Positions 24,190 to 32,960 of a stretch of DNA of 64,000 bases are shown here, piece after piece. Below the pieces are notes generated by a model. That model made no database searches. It had not been told where the DNA came from and worked only from the letters and a program-made list of their open reading frames with translations. Source of the stretch: Phycisphaeraceae bacterium (GTDB lineage Bacteria; Planctomycetota; Phycisphaerae; Phycisphaerales; SM1A02); assembly GCA_019636755.1 (NCBI GenBank), contig JAHBWZ010000004.1:357241-421240 (forward strand), given 5' to 3'. Both the position numbers and the translations under genes were made by a program. Position 1 is the stretch's first letter, and each line of letters starts with the position of its first letter.

Positions 24190-25694
24190 GACCCCATCCC
24201 ATGCACCACGCGCTCAGCGCGATCGGCCAGGGCGCCGGCGGCCCCCTCGGTCCCGGCCTCGGCGATCACTCGGGCGATCGGTTCCGTGTTGCTCGCGCGG
24301 AAGTGGACCCATCCCTCGGGAACATCCAGCCGGATTCCGTCGGTGCGATCGACGCCGGCGCCCGGGAAGGCGTCGACGAGCCGCGACGCGACGCGATCGA
24401 ATGCCGACGCGGTGGGCGTCGCCGGCGCCCTGCCGCCGATCGACGCGCCGCCGGCATCGGCCAGCGGGAGCGTCCGCTTGACCATGGCGAACCGGGGAAG
24501 GTCTGCGACGATCGCCGCAAGCGGGCGCCGCTCCACCGCGACCAGTTCCAGCACGAGCGCCATGGCCGCGAGCGAATCGCGGATCCACCCGACGCCCGGC
24601 AGGATCACGCCGCCGTTGCCTTCCCCGCCGATGACTGCGCCGCACGCACGCATTGCCGAGGCAACGTTGGCCTCTCCGACCGCCGTGCGGATCACGGTCG
24701 AGCCCGCGGTCCCCGCGGCGACGGCATCGATCATCCGGCTCGTGGAGAGGTTGGCACAGACGGGGCCGCCGCCCGATCGCGCGAGGACGCGCCGGGTGGC
24801 GAGCGCAAGCGTGTACTCCTCGCCGATGTACCGTCCCGAGCCGTCGATGATCGCCAGTCGGTCGGCGTCCGGATCCTGCGCGAATCCCAGGTCCGCCTTC
24901 ATCATCGCCGTCATCTGCGCCACGTCGCGCAGGTTCGCCGCCAGCGGCTCCGGCGGATGCGCGAAGATGCCGCTGGGCTCTCCGTTGATCTGGACGACCT
25001 CGCAGCCCAACTCCTCCAGGAGCATGCGCCCGGGCACGCATCCGGCGCCGTTCACGGAGTCGAGCACCACCCGGAGTCGTGCGGCGCGGATCGCCGCCTG
25101 ATCCACCTGCGCGATGACGCGCGCCACGTGCCGCTCATGTCCGGTGCGATCGATGCCGGGCGCCGGCACCGCCAGTGGACCGACCCAGTCGATGTCCCGG
25201 CGCCGGTAGCCGTCGACGATCGCGGTTGCCTGCGCCGCCGTCGGCGCCGCGCCGTCGCCGTCGATGCACTTGAGTCCGTTCCACTCGATCCCGTTGTGCG
25301 ACGCCGTGAGCACGAGGCCGCCATGAGCGCCGAGCGCCCGGACCATGACTCCCACGGTCGGCGTGGTCACGATCCCCAGGTCGATGACGCGGCAGCCCGC
25401 GCCGGCCAGTCCCGCCGACGCCGCGGCCGCGAGCATCTCTCCGCTGGGGCGGCTGTCCCGGCCGAGGAGCACCGTGAGCGGAGCGCCTCTGTCCGGCCGT
25501 CCGCTGCGCGCGGCGCCGGGCGCGGCCGCCGATCCGCCCGGATCCGCATGCCCGCCCGCGGACGCCGTCCAGCGCCGGAGACAGGTGGCGAACGCCCCGG
25601 CGAACTCCGCAGCGACGGGCGGCGTCATCGTCCGGCCGACGATGCCGCGGGCGCCGGAAACCGAGAGCATGAGCGGTGCGCCTGCATCCTGCAT
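24186..25694 (-). CDS. Phosphohexomutase (GlmM/phosphomannomutase family)
   Basis: 502 residues from the ATG at 25694, chosen because CATAAT ends 6 nt upstream; the frame is open further but lacks homology there. All four alpha-D-phosphohexomutase sites are present: the phosphoserine loop LTASHNGIEWNGLK (Ser132), the metal loop QDPDADRLAIID, the sugar loop GGEGNGGVI, and the phosphate-binding RASNTEPIARVIAE. A Gly/Ala/Pro-rich insert of about 30 residues near the N-terminus (about 45-75) is unusual. The enzyme interconverts hexose 6- and 1-phosphates; a role as GlmM (glucosamine) is likely given the UDPGP-type enzyme nearby, but mannose or glucose cannot be excluded. Confidence 0.88.
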   Translation of the reverse strand: MQDAGAPLMLSVSGARGIVGRTMTPPVAAEFAGAFATCLRRWTASAGGHADPGGSAAAPGAARSGRPDRGAPLTVLLGRDSRPSGEMLAAAASAGLAGAGCRVIDLGIVTTPTVGVMVRALGAHGGLVLTASHNGIEWNGLKCIDGDGAAPTAAQATAIVDGYRRRDIDWVGPLAVPAPGIDRTGHERHVARVIAQVDQAAIRAARLRVVLDSVNGAGCVPGRMLLEELGCEVVQINGEPSGIFAHPPEPLAANLRDVAQMTAMMKADLGFAQDPDADRLAIIDGSGRYIGEEYTLALATRRVLARSGGGPVCANLSTSRMIDAVAAGTAGSTVIRTAVGEANVASAMRACGAVIGGEGNGGVILPGVGWIRDSLAAMALVLELVAVERRPLAAIVADLPRFAMVKRTLPLADAGGASIGGRAPATPTASAFDRVASRLVDAFPGAGVDRTDGIRLDVPEGWVHFRASNTEPIARVIAEAGTEGAAGALADRAERVVHGMGS

Positions 25695-25700
25695 GTCCGG

Positions 25701-25706
25701 ATTATG
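25701..25706 (-). promoter_or_regulatory. Putative -10 element of the phosphohexomutase gene
   Basis: CATAAT (5 of 6 to TATAAT) ends 6 nt before the ATG at 25694. No ribosome binding site lies between. This is the best -10 match of the leaderless class in the window. Confidence 0.5.
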
Positions 25707-25977
25707 CCCGATGCCCTGCCCGATCGACCGAGCCTCCGGCACGACGCGGGGCCGCCCCGTCCTCCGTCCGCGCTCCGACGAGTCCGACGGGCGCCACGAT
25801 GATGAGGAACCGGTGAAGACGGACCGCACGGCGGGAAACCGCGCCGCGGCGGCCCGCTCCGGGGGTAGAGTGTCCGCCCGTCCCTCCCGATCCATGCCGC
25901 GCGCAGACCCGTCCCACCGGCGGCCGCCGGAATCACGTCCGATCTGCGCACGACGAACGCGTCCACCGGAGCGAGCC

Positions 25978-26355
25978 ATGTTCGAGATCGCCGTCGAGAA
26001 GACCTTCTCCGCCGCGCACGCGATCCGGATCCGGGGCAGCATCGAGACGCTGCACGGTCACGACTGGCGTGTCCGCGCCACCGTGGCCGCCGATCACCTG
26101 GACGACGACGGACTGGTCTGCGACTTCGACGATCTTGCCGAGATCCTGGACCGGATCATCGCCCCGTTCCGCAACCGCACGCTCAACGAGGTCGCGCCGT
26201 TCGACGAGCGCAACCCGACCGCGGAGGAAGTCGCCCGCTGGATCGGCGACTCCCTCGCCACCTCCGTTCCACCCGATGCCCGGAGACGCGTCCGGCTGAC
26301 GTCCGTCACCGTCTCCGAGGCACCGGGCTGCATCGCCACCTACCGGACCGAGTAA
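25978..26355 (+). CDS. PTPS/QueD-fold protein lacking canonical catalytic residues
   Basis: 125 residues, ATG with GGAG 8 nt upstream. The T-fold of 6-pyruvoyl-tetrahydropterin synthase/QueD is clear: the three zinc ligands are His14 in FSAAH and His26/His28 in LHGHDW, the VCDFDDL strand is present, and the pterin-binding Glu is Glu114 in VSEAPGCIATY. But the catalytic Cys normally found between the first His and LHGH is absent, and the Asp-His pair normally before LND is replaced by FRNRTLNEV (about 64-72). So zinc and substrate sites look intact while proton-transfer residues are missing. It lies 4 bp before ppk1, likely cotranscribed. Other queuosine genes are not in the window. Confidence 0.82.
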   Translation: MFEIAVEKTFSAAHAIRIRGSIETLHGHDWRVRATVAADHLDDDGLVCDFDDLAEILDRIIAPFRNRTLNEVAPFDERNPTAEEVARWIGDSLATSVPPDARRRVRLTSVTVSEAPGCIATYRTE

Positions 26356-26359
26356 CGCC

Positions 26360-28540
26360 ATGAGCAGCGCCGGCCCCGACCCGGGAACCGTGAGCCAGGA
26401 ATCTGCCATCCGACCGGACACCGCGCCGCGCGAGGAGTACCTCAGCCGCGATCTCCAGTGGCTGGAGTTCAACGACCGCGTTCTGCACCAGTCGCTGGAT
26501 GAGCGCGTGCCGCTGCTCGAGCGCGTCCGCTTTCTTTCCATCTTCTCCAGCAACCTCGACGAGTTCTTCATGAAGCGCGTTGGGGCGCTGCGACGGCAGG
26601 TGGAGATGGGCGTGGAGTTCATCGCGCATGAAGGCATCCGGCCCGCAGCGATGCTCGCGGCGATCCGCGAGCGCGTCATCCCGATGACCCGGCGCAAGGC
26701 CCGCGCCTGGCGCCAGCAGATCCTTCCCGCGCTGCACGCGCATGGGATCGGGATCGTCGCCTGGAGTGCGCTCACGGAGGACGAACGCGCTTCCGTGCAG
26801 TCGTGGTACACGCAGAACATCTTCCCGCTGCTCACCCCGCTCGCCGTCGACCCGGGCCATCGGTTCCCGTTCATCTCCAACCTCAGCACATCGCTGGGCA
26901 TCATGCTGCGCCGTCCCGGGGAGGACGAGCCGGCCTTCGCTCGCGTCAAGGTTCCCGAGGCTGTCCCGCAGTGGCACCGGATCGAGTCGACGTTCCGTTT
27001 CGTCCCGCTGGTCGACATCATCGAGCACAACCTCCAGATCCTCTTCCCCGGCATGGAGATCATGGAGGTCCTTCCGTTCCGCGTGACGCGCAATGCCGAT
27101 ATCGAGGGCGACGACGAGGACTCGGAAGACCTCCTCCAGCAGATCCAGCAGCAGCTCCGCGAGCGCCGCTTCGCGCCGATCGTCCGGCTCCAGATCAACC
27201 GCGTGGTCAGCCGGAATCTCCATGACTTTCTCTGCGAGGCGATGGAGATCGAGGCGCCGGACATCTATGAGACACGCGGCCTGATCAACTTCCGCTCGCT
27301 TGACCAGATCGCCGATCTCCCGATTCCGGACCTGCACTATCCACCGTGGAAGCCGATCACGGCGCCGCGCCTGCGCGACCGGGAGCAGGACATCTTCACG
27401 GTCATCCGGCAGGGTGACGTGCTGATCCATCATCCGTATGAGTCCTTCGACAACTCGGTGGAACGGTTCGTGGAGGAAGCCGCCGAGGATCCGAACGTGC
27501 TCGGCATCAAGATGGCGCTGTATCGCACCTCGGGCGACAGCCCGTTCGTACACTCGCTCATCCGCGCCGCCGAGCGTGGCAAGCAGGTGGCGTGCCTGGT
27601 GGAACTGCGGGCGCGGTTCGACGAGGCGAGGAACATCCACTGGGCGACCAAGCTGGAGCAGTCCGGCGTCCACGTCGCCTACGGCGTCGTGGGACTCAAG
27701 ACGCACACGAAGATCGCCCTGGTCGTCCGGCGCGATCCCGACGGCATCCGCTCCTACGCGCACCTGGGCACCGGCAACTACAACTCCAGCACGGCGCGCG
27801 TCTACGAGGACGTGGGCCTGCTGACCTGCAATCCGCGGATCACCGGCGACGTGGTTGACCTCTTCAACTTCATGACCGGACGATCCGTGAAGCCGGTGTA
27901 CGAGGCGCTGCTGGTGGCCCCGCACCACATGAAACGGCAGCTGCTCGCGCTGATCGATCGGGAGAGCGAGATCCACCATCCCGACCGGCCGTCGCGCATC
28001 ATCGCGAAGATGAACCAGCTGCAGGATCGCGATGTCATCCAGGCACTGTGCCGCGCCAGCCGCGCGGGGGTCTCCATCGATCTCATCGTCCGCGGCTTCT
28101 GCACGCTTCCCCCGGGCATCCCCGGCGTGAGCGACACCATCCGCGTCATGTCGATCGTCGGCCGGTTCCTGGAACACAGTCGCATCTTCTGGTTCCGCGC
28201 GGGACGCGAGGAGCCGCTGGACGGGGACTTCTACATCTCATCGGCGGACTGGATGTACCGGAACCTGGAGGCGCGCGTCGAGGCCGCGGTCCCCATCGAG
28301 GATCGCGCCCACCGGCAGCGACTCTGGTCGATCCTCCAGACGTGCCTCGGCGATCGCCGGCAGGCCTGGGACATGCAGCCGGACGGGCGGTACCTGCTGC
28401 GCACCCCGGGTCCGGCGGACGAGGGCACCGCGAGCGCCATGGGGACGCACCAGGCGCTCATGCAGGCGGCGCTCGATTCCATCCGTCCGCAGTACCAGCG
28501 CCCGATGACCGTCAACGACAGCGGCGCTGGCGACGAGTAG
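26360..28540 (+). CDS. ppk1: Polyphosphate kinase 1
   Basis: 726 residues. Ppk1 reversibly moves the gamma phosphate of ATP onto polyphosphate. The N-terminal domain starts YLSRDLQWLEFNDRVLHQ and includes FLSIFSSNLDEFFMKRVG. The two phospholipase-D-like C-terminal domains hold the active site: His449 in VGLKTHTKIALVVRR (the autophosphorylated histidine position) and His468 in YAHLGTGNYNSSTARVYEDVGL. IKMALYRTSGDSP and FYISSADWMYRNLEARVEAAVP are also conserved. It follows the PTPS-like gene by 4 bp and precedes a pseudogene by 5 bp. A phoU gene elsewhere in the window fits a phosphate-storage theme. Confidence 0.96.
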   Translation: MSSAGPDPGTVSQESAIRPDTAPREEYLSRDLQWLEFNDRVLHQSLDERVPLLERVRFLSIFSSNLDEFFMKRVGALRRQVEMGVEFIAHEGIRPAAMLAAIRERVIPMTRRKARAWRQQILPALHAHGIGIVAWSALTEDERASVQSWYTQNIFPLLTPLAVDPGHRFPFISNLSTSLGIMLRRPGEDEPAFARVKVPEAVPQWHRIESTFRFVPLVDIIEHNLQILFPGMEIMEVLPFRVTRNADIEGDDEDSEDLLQQIQQQLRERRFAPIVRLQINRVVSRNLHDFLCEAMEIEAPDIYETRGLINFRSLDQIADLPIPDLHYPPWKPITAPRLRDREQDIFTVIRQGDVLIHHPYESFDNSVERFVEEAAEDPNVLGIKMALYRTSGDSPFVHSLIRAAERGKQVACLVELRARFDEARNIHWATKLEQSGVHVAYGVVGLKTHTKIALVVRRDPDGIRSYAHLGTGNYNSSTARVYEDVGLLTCNPRITGDVVDLFNFMTGRSVKPVYEALLVAPHHMKRQLLALIDRESEIHHPDRPSRIIAKMNQLQDRDVIQALCRASRAGVSIDLIVRGFCTLPPGIPGVSDTIRVMSIVGRFLEHSRIFWFRAGREEPLDGDFYISSADWMYRNLEARVEAAVPIEDRAHRQRLWSILQTCLGDRRQAWDMQPDGRYLLRTPGPADEGTASAMGTHQALMQAALDSIRPQYQRPMTVNDSGAGDE

Positions 28541-28545
28541 ACACC

Positions 28546-28944
28546 ATGCCGGGCGCCCATCCGATCACGCCGGTCATCCGGCCGGTCCGGGGCGGAGACA
28601 TCCGGGCGCTGCTCGACATCTATGCGCCGTACGTCGAATCCTCCGCGGTCTCCTTCGAGATCGACGTGCCCTCGGCCGACGCGTTCGCCGCCCGCGTGGA
28701 GCGGTGCCGGCGCGGCTGGGCGTGACTGGTGGCGGAGCGCGACGGCGAGGTGGCGGGCTACGCGTACGCGGGCATCACGATCCCCAATCCACCCAGCGTG
28801 GCGCTGCACGAGCACGCGGGCTTCGTGCCCATCGGCGTCTTCCCCGCGGTGGGCTGGAAGTCCGGCCGCTGGCATGACGTCGCCTGGTTCCACCGTCGCC
28901 TTCGCAACGATCCACCGGCGGACGCGTGGACCGCACACGGGTGA
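28546..28944 (+). pseudogene. Decayed GNAT acetyltransferase (phosphinothricin acetyltransferase-like)
   Basis: The frame reads PVIRPVRGGDIRALLDIYAP at the start, an N-terminal GNAT motif of the PAT family, then an in-frame TGA at 28723-28725 where relatives have tryptophan before LVAERDGEVAGYAYAG. The frame continues, but the central block with the acetyl-CoA binding R/Q-x-x-G-x-G/A motif is missing: AGYAYAG runs straight into ITIPNPPSVALHEHAGF, the C-terminal PAT block. In relatives about 50 residues lie between, flanked by two similar AYAG segments. A nonsense change plus an internal deletion make this non-functional. It sits 5 bp after ppk1. Confidence 0.8.
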
Positions 28945-29032
28945 ACCGGCACGGCGCTGCCGGGGCCTTCGTGCGCCACCGGACGGCGAGTCGGGAATCG
29001 CGGGCCGGTCCATGTCGTCATGGCGCGTGCGT

Positions 29033-29374
29033 TCACGGCGATCCCGGCGACACGCGGAAGTCGCCCCCCGAAGCCTCGACGAAGCCGCGCCGTGGCGAGG
29101 ATTCCGAACCCTCGCAGTCGATGATCGTCTCTGCCGCGCCGTCGGCACCGCGGATCTCGATCGACCTGCCGCCGGGATCGAGGTCACGGTTCCCCGGCCC
29201 GGTGTACACGCCCGGGGCAATCAGGACGGTGTCTCCCGGGACTGCGGCGCTGATCGCCTGCTGGATCGTGGCGTAGTCCGCAGGGACATGGCGGACCGTC
29301 GTGGCGCCCGCCGGCGCGCCGGCGGGAAGCACCGTGACCGTCGACCTGCCGGGGCATGTCCATGGGGGATACAC
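29033..29374 (-). pseudogene. Fragment of a right-handed parallel beta-helix protein
   Basis: 113 codons from a GTG. The part VPADYATIQQAISAAVPGDTVLIAPGVYTG, then NRDLDPGG and ETIIDCEGSESSPRRGF, is the usual first coil region of planctomycete secreted beta-helix (pectin-lyase-fold) proteins. These normally begin with a signal peptide and run for hundreds of residues. Here there is no signal peptide, and after RRGF similarity stops and a TGA follows 15 codons later. I read it as a remnant. It lies with the decayed acetyltransferase between ppk1 and ppsA; the rest of 28945-29555 holds nothing recognised except a -10-like TAGAAT near 29493 that may serve ppsA. Confidence 0.6.
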
Positions 29375-29555
29375 GTCACATCCTGGCCGGACCCATCACG
29401 GGAATCGGAAGCCCGGGCGGTGAACGAGGCGCGGCGCGTGTCGGTGCACCCGGGCCGCCCCGTGCGCCGCACGCGCGGGCCCGACGGCCACCTGTAGAAT
29501 CGTGCCCGCAGGGGCGCGGGCGCCGGAGGCGCGCAGCGCGCGGGAGACACCGATC

Positions 29556-31997
29556 ATGCCACCGCAGGTCCGGCCTGACGATCCGCCCCTCATCCTGCCG
29601 TTCACGGCCATCGGCATGAATGATCTGCCGGCAGTCGGCGGCAAGAACGCGTCGCTCGGCGAAATGATCCGGTCGCTTTCGGAGGCCGGGGTCCGGGTCC
29701 CGGACGGGTTCGCACTCACGGTCGCCGCGTTCCACCGGCATCTGCGCGATGCCGGCGTGGAGGACGCGATCTTCAGAGAACTCGACGCGCTTGACACGTC
29801 CGACACGCGTGCCCTCGCCCGCGTCGCGCAGGGCATCCGGCAGCGGATCATCGCCGCCCCGCTGCCGGCCCCGGTGGCCGATGCCGTCACGCGCGCCTAC
29901 GAGGAACTCGGCACCTCGGTGAACACGCCGCAGGTCGACGTGGCGGTGCGCTCGAGCGCGACGGCGGAGGACCTGCCGACGGCCTCGTTCGCCGGTCAGC
30001 AGGAGACGTATCTCAACATCCGCGGGACCTCGGCCCTGCTCAACGCCGTCCGCGCGTGCATGGCGTCGCTCTTCACCGACCGCGCGATCGTGTACCGCGA
30101 GCAGAACGGCATCCCCCACCGCGGCGTCGGTCTCTCCGTCGGCGTGCAGGTCATGGTCCGCAGCGACCTGGCCTGCGCCGGGGTCATGTTCACGCTTGAC
30201 ACGGAGAGCGGGTTCCGCGACGCCGTCATCATCAACGGCGCGTGGGGGCTGGGCGAGACGATCGTGCAGGGGCGCGTTTCTCCCGACGAGTTCTGGGTGC
30301 ACAAGCCCACCGCCCTCCTGGGATACAGGTCGATCATCCGCCGCGAGACCGGACCGAAAGCGATCCGGCTGGTGTACGCCGAGGGTGTCTCCGGTGCCGG
30401 CGCGCGGACCGTCCGTGAGGAACGCGTGCCGCGCGCCGATCGGGATCGGGCCGTGCTGAACGATGACGAGATCCTGGTGCTGGCGCGATGGGGCATTGCC
30501 GTCGAGGCGCACTACTCCGCCCGCGCCGGCCGGTGGACCCCGATGGACCTGGAGTGGGCAAAGGACGGGCGCACGGGAGAGCTCTTCATTCTCCAGGCGA
30601 GGCCGGAGACCGTGCACTCGCAGCAGGCGTCGCCGCGCATCGAACTCTTCCGGCTGGGCGGCACGGGACGGGTCCTCGCGCGCGGGCGGAGCGTCGGCAA
30701 CCGGATCGGTTCGGGACCCGTGCGCGTCATTCACGGGACGCAGGATCTGCCCGGCTTCCGGCCGGGCGACGTGCTGGTCGCGGAGATGACCGATCCGGAC
30801 TGGGAGCCGGTGCTGCGCCACGCCGCCGCCGTCGTGACCGAGCACGGCGGCCGCACGTGCCACGCCGCCATCGTGTCGCGCGAACTCGGCATCCCCTGCA
30901 TCGTCGGCACCGGCGACGCGACCACCGTGCTCACCGACGGCCACGAGGTCACGGTCTCCTGCGCCGAGGGTGACGAGGGCCGCGTCTACGAAGGAAGGAT
31001 CGAGTTCTCGCGTCGCGAGATCGATCCCGCAACGCTGCCCGTGCCCCGCGTTCCGCTCATGCTGAATCTCGCGAACCCGGAGCGCGCCTTCCACCTCGCC
31101 CGCCTGCCCGCCGCGGGCGTGGGCCTGCTGCGCATCGAGTTCCTGGTGACGGGCTGGATCGGCGTCCACCCGATGGCGCTGGTGCACCCCGAGCGCGTGA
31201 CCGACCCCCGTGTCCTTTCGGCGATCCGGCAGAAGACGCGAGGGTACCACGATCCCGCGGAGTTCTTCGTCAGTCGCCTCTCGCTCGGCATCGGCCAGAT
31301 CGCCGCCGCGTTCCATCCGCGCCCGGTCATCGTGCGCTTCTCAGACTTCAAGAGCAACGAGTACGCCGGCCTCCTGGGCGGCCAGTTCTTCGAGGAGCCG
31401 GAGGCCAACCCGATGATCGGGTTCCGCGGCGCGTCGCGCTACGCGGACGACCGCTACCGCGCCGGGTTCGCGCTGGAGTGCCGCGCCATCCGCCGGATCC
31501 GGGAGGAAATGGGCCTGAAGAATCTCCGGGTGATGATCCCGTTCTGCCGGACGATCACCGAGGCCGGGCGCGTCCTGGCGGAGATGGAGCGGAACGGGCT
31601 CAGGCGCGGCGACGAGGGGCTCGAGGTCTGGGTCATGTGCGAGATTCCGAACAACGTGATCCTGGCCGGGGAGTTCAGCCGTCTCTTCGACGGATTCTCG
31701 ATCGGCTCGAACGACCTGACGCAACTGACGCTGGGCGTCGATCGGGACTCGGCGCTGCTCGCGCACGTCTTCGACGAGCGCGATCCGGGCGTCAGGCGGA
31801 TGATCAGCATGGTGGTCGAGACCGCCCACCGGTGCGGCCGGCGCGTCGGCATCTGCGGCGAGGCGCCGAGCAACTACCCCGACTTCGCCCGCTGGCTCGC
31901 CGACATCGGCATCGACTCGATGTCGCTCAACCCCGATGCACTGCCCGGCGTCGCGATGGAACTTGCCGGGAGCGCGCCGGGCGGCGCACCCGCGTGA
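29556..31997 (+). CDS. ppsA: Phosphoenolpyruvate synthase
   Basis: 813 residues, ATG with GGGAG about 10 nt upstream. It makes PEP from pyruvate and ATP through a phosphohistidine. Domain order: an ATP-grasp-like pyruvate/ATP domain (VGGKNASLGEMIRSL, VAVRSSATAEDLPTASFAGQQETYLN), the swivelling phosphohistidine domain with His436 in EHGGRTCHAAIVSRELGIPC, and the PEP-binding barrel (LLRIEFLV, VRFSDFKSNEYAGLLGG, NPMIGFRGASRY, MIPFCRTI, FSIGSNDLTQLTLGVDRDS, GICGEAPSNYPDFA). It is complete. It points to gluconeogenic growth from pyruvate-level substrates. Confidence 0.96.
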   Translation: MPPQVRPDDPPLILPFTAIGMNDLPAVGGKNASLGEMIRSLSEAGVRVPDGFALTVAAFHRHLRDAGVEDAIFRELDALDTSDTRALARVAQGIRQRIIAAPLPAPVADAVTRAYEELGTSVNTPQVDVAVRSSATAEDLPTASFAGQQETYLNIRGTSALLNAVRACMASLFTDRAIVYREQNGIPHRGVGLSVGVQVMVRSDLACAGVMFTLDTESGFRDAVIINGAWGLGETIVQGRVSPDEFWVHKPTALLGYRSIIRRETGPKAIRLVYAEGVSGAGARTVREERVPRADRDRAVLNDDEILVLARWGIAVEAHYSARAGRWTPMDLEWAKDGRTGELFILQARPETVHSQQASPRIELFRLGGTGRVLARGRSVGNRIGSGPVRVIHGTQDLPGFRPGDVLVAEMTDPDWEPVLRHAAAVVTEHGGRTCHAAIVSRELGIPCIVGTGDATTVLTDGHEVTVSCAEGDEGRVYEGRIEFSRREIDPATLPVPRVPLMLNLANPERAFHLARLPAAGVGLLRIEFLVTGWIGVHPMALVHPERVTDPRVLSAIRQKTRGYHDPAEFFVSRLSLGIGQIAAAFHPRPVIVRFSDFKSNEYAGLLGGQFFEEPEANPMIGFRGASRYADDRYRAGFALECRAIRRIREEMGLKNLRVMIPFCRTITEAGRVLAEMERNGLRRGDEGLEVWVMCEIPNNVILAGEFSRLFDGFSIGSNDLTQLTLGVDRDSALLAHVFDERDPGVRRMISMVVETAHRCGRRVGICGEAPSNYPDFARWLADIGIDSMSLNPDALPGVAMELAGSAPGGAPA

Positions 31998-32075
31998 CGC
32001 CGATGGTCAGGCGCATGACTTCATCGCGCGACGCCCAGTGACCCTCCCCGGATGCCCGTGCCACGGAAGACCAGC

Positions 32076-32960
32076 ATGTCCGCGACTCCGCCCGAACGGC
32101 CCATGCACGCCGCGCCCGAGCCCTCCCGCTTCGACGCGCTGCTCCCGCCGGAGATCGCGGCGCGCGCCGAGGACATCGGCGCGGCGAAGGCCGCACTGCC
32201 GACGGTGCCTCTCTTCATGCTGTCGGTGCTCGCCGGCGCCTTCATCGCCCTGGGCTCGGTGCTCTTCACCACCGTCATGACGGGGGCAGGCGGGCTGCCG
32301 TGGGGCATCGCGCGGCTCCTGGGCGGCGTCTCGTTCTGCCTGGGACTGGTCCTGGTGGTCGTCGCGGGCGCAGAACTCTTCACCGGCAACAACCTGCTCA
32401 TCATGGCGCTGGTCAGCGGGAAGATCCGGCTCCGCGCGGTGCTGCGGAACTGGGGCATCGTCTACGCCGGCAACTTCCTGGGTGCCATCGCCACCGCGGC
32501 GCTCATGTTCCTGACCGGTCAGTTCATGATGGCCCGCGGCCAGGTCGGTCTCGCCGCGCTCACGATCGCCCACGAGAAGTGCCGGCTCGACTGGATCGAG
32601 GCATTCTCACGGGGAATCCTGTGCAACGCGCTCGTCTGCCTGGCGGTCTGGCTCTGTCTTTCCTGTCGAAGCACGACCGACCGGATTCTGGCGATCCTCT
32701 TTCCGATCACGGCGTTCGTCGCCGCCGGCTTCGAACACAGCATCGCCAACATGTACTTCATCCCGATCGGCCTGTTCATCCGCGACCTGGCGCCCGACGC
32801 GCTCTGGGGCACGACCGGGGCGACCCCGGATGCATTCCCGGCGCTCACCTGGGGACGTTTCATCGCCGCGAACCTGGTGCCGGTCACGCTGGGCAACATC
32901 GTCGGCGGCGCGGGCCTGGTCGGGATGGTGTACTGGCTGATCTACCGCCGCTCGGCGTGA
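32076..32960 (+). CDS. Formate/nitrite transporter (FNT) family channel
   Basis: 294 residues from the ATG at 32076, preceded by GGAAGA; an in-frame ATG at 32052 would add 8 residues. Six membrane helices are apparent. FNT signatures: GAELFTGNNLLIMALVSGKI in the second/third helix region, WGIVYAGNFLGAI, and CLAVWLCLSCRSTTDRILAILFPITAFVAAGFEHSIANMYFIP, which carries the central His of the pore. FNT channels are pentamers passing formate, nitrite or hydrosulfide with protons. The substrate cannot be assigned, as no nitrite reductase or formate gene is near. Its 3' end overlaps the convergent gene by 19 nt. Confidence 0.9.
   Translation: MSATPPERPMHAAPEPSRFDALLPPEIAARAEDIGAAKAALPTVPLFMLSVLAGAFIALGSVLFTTVMTGAGGLPWGIARLLGGVSFCLGLVLVVVAGAELFTGNNLLIMALVSGKIRLRAVLRNWGIVYAGNFLGAIATAALMFLTGQFMMARGQVGLAALTIAHEKCRLDWIEAFSRGILCNALVCLAVWLCLSCRSTTDRILAILFPITAFVAAGFEHSIANMYFIPIGLFIRDLAPDALWGTTGATPDAFPALTWGRFIAANLVPVTLGNIVGGAGLVGMVYWLIYRRSA

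Noticed and set aside
28723..28725. TGA read as a recoded amino acid (for example selenocysteine or Trp)
   Set aside because: Other genes here use TGA as stop, including many ATGA overlaps, and the same gene has an additional internal deletion.
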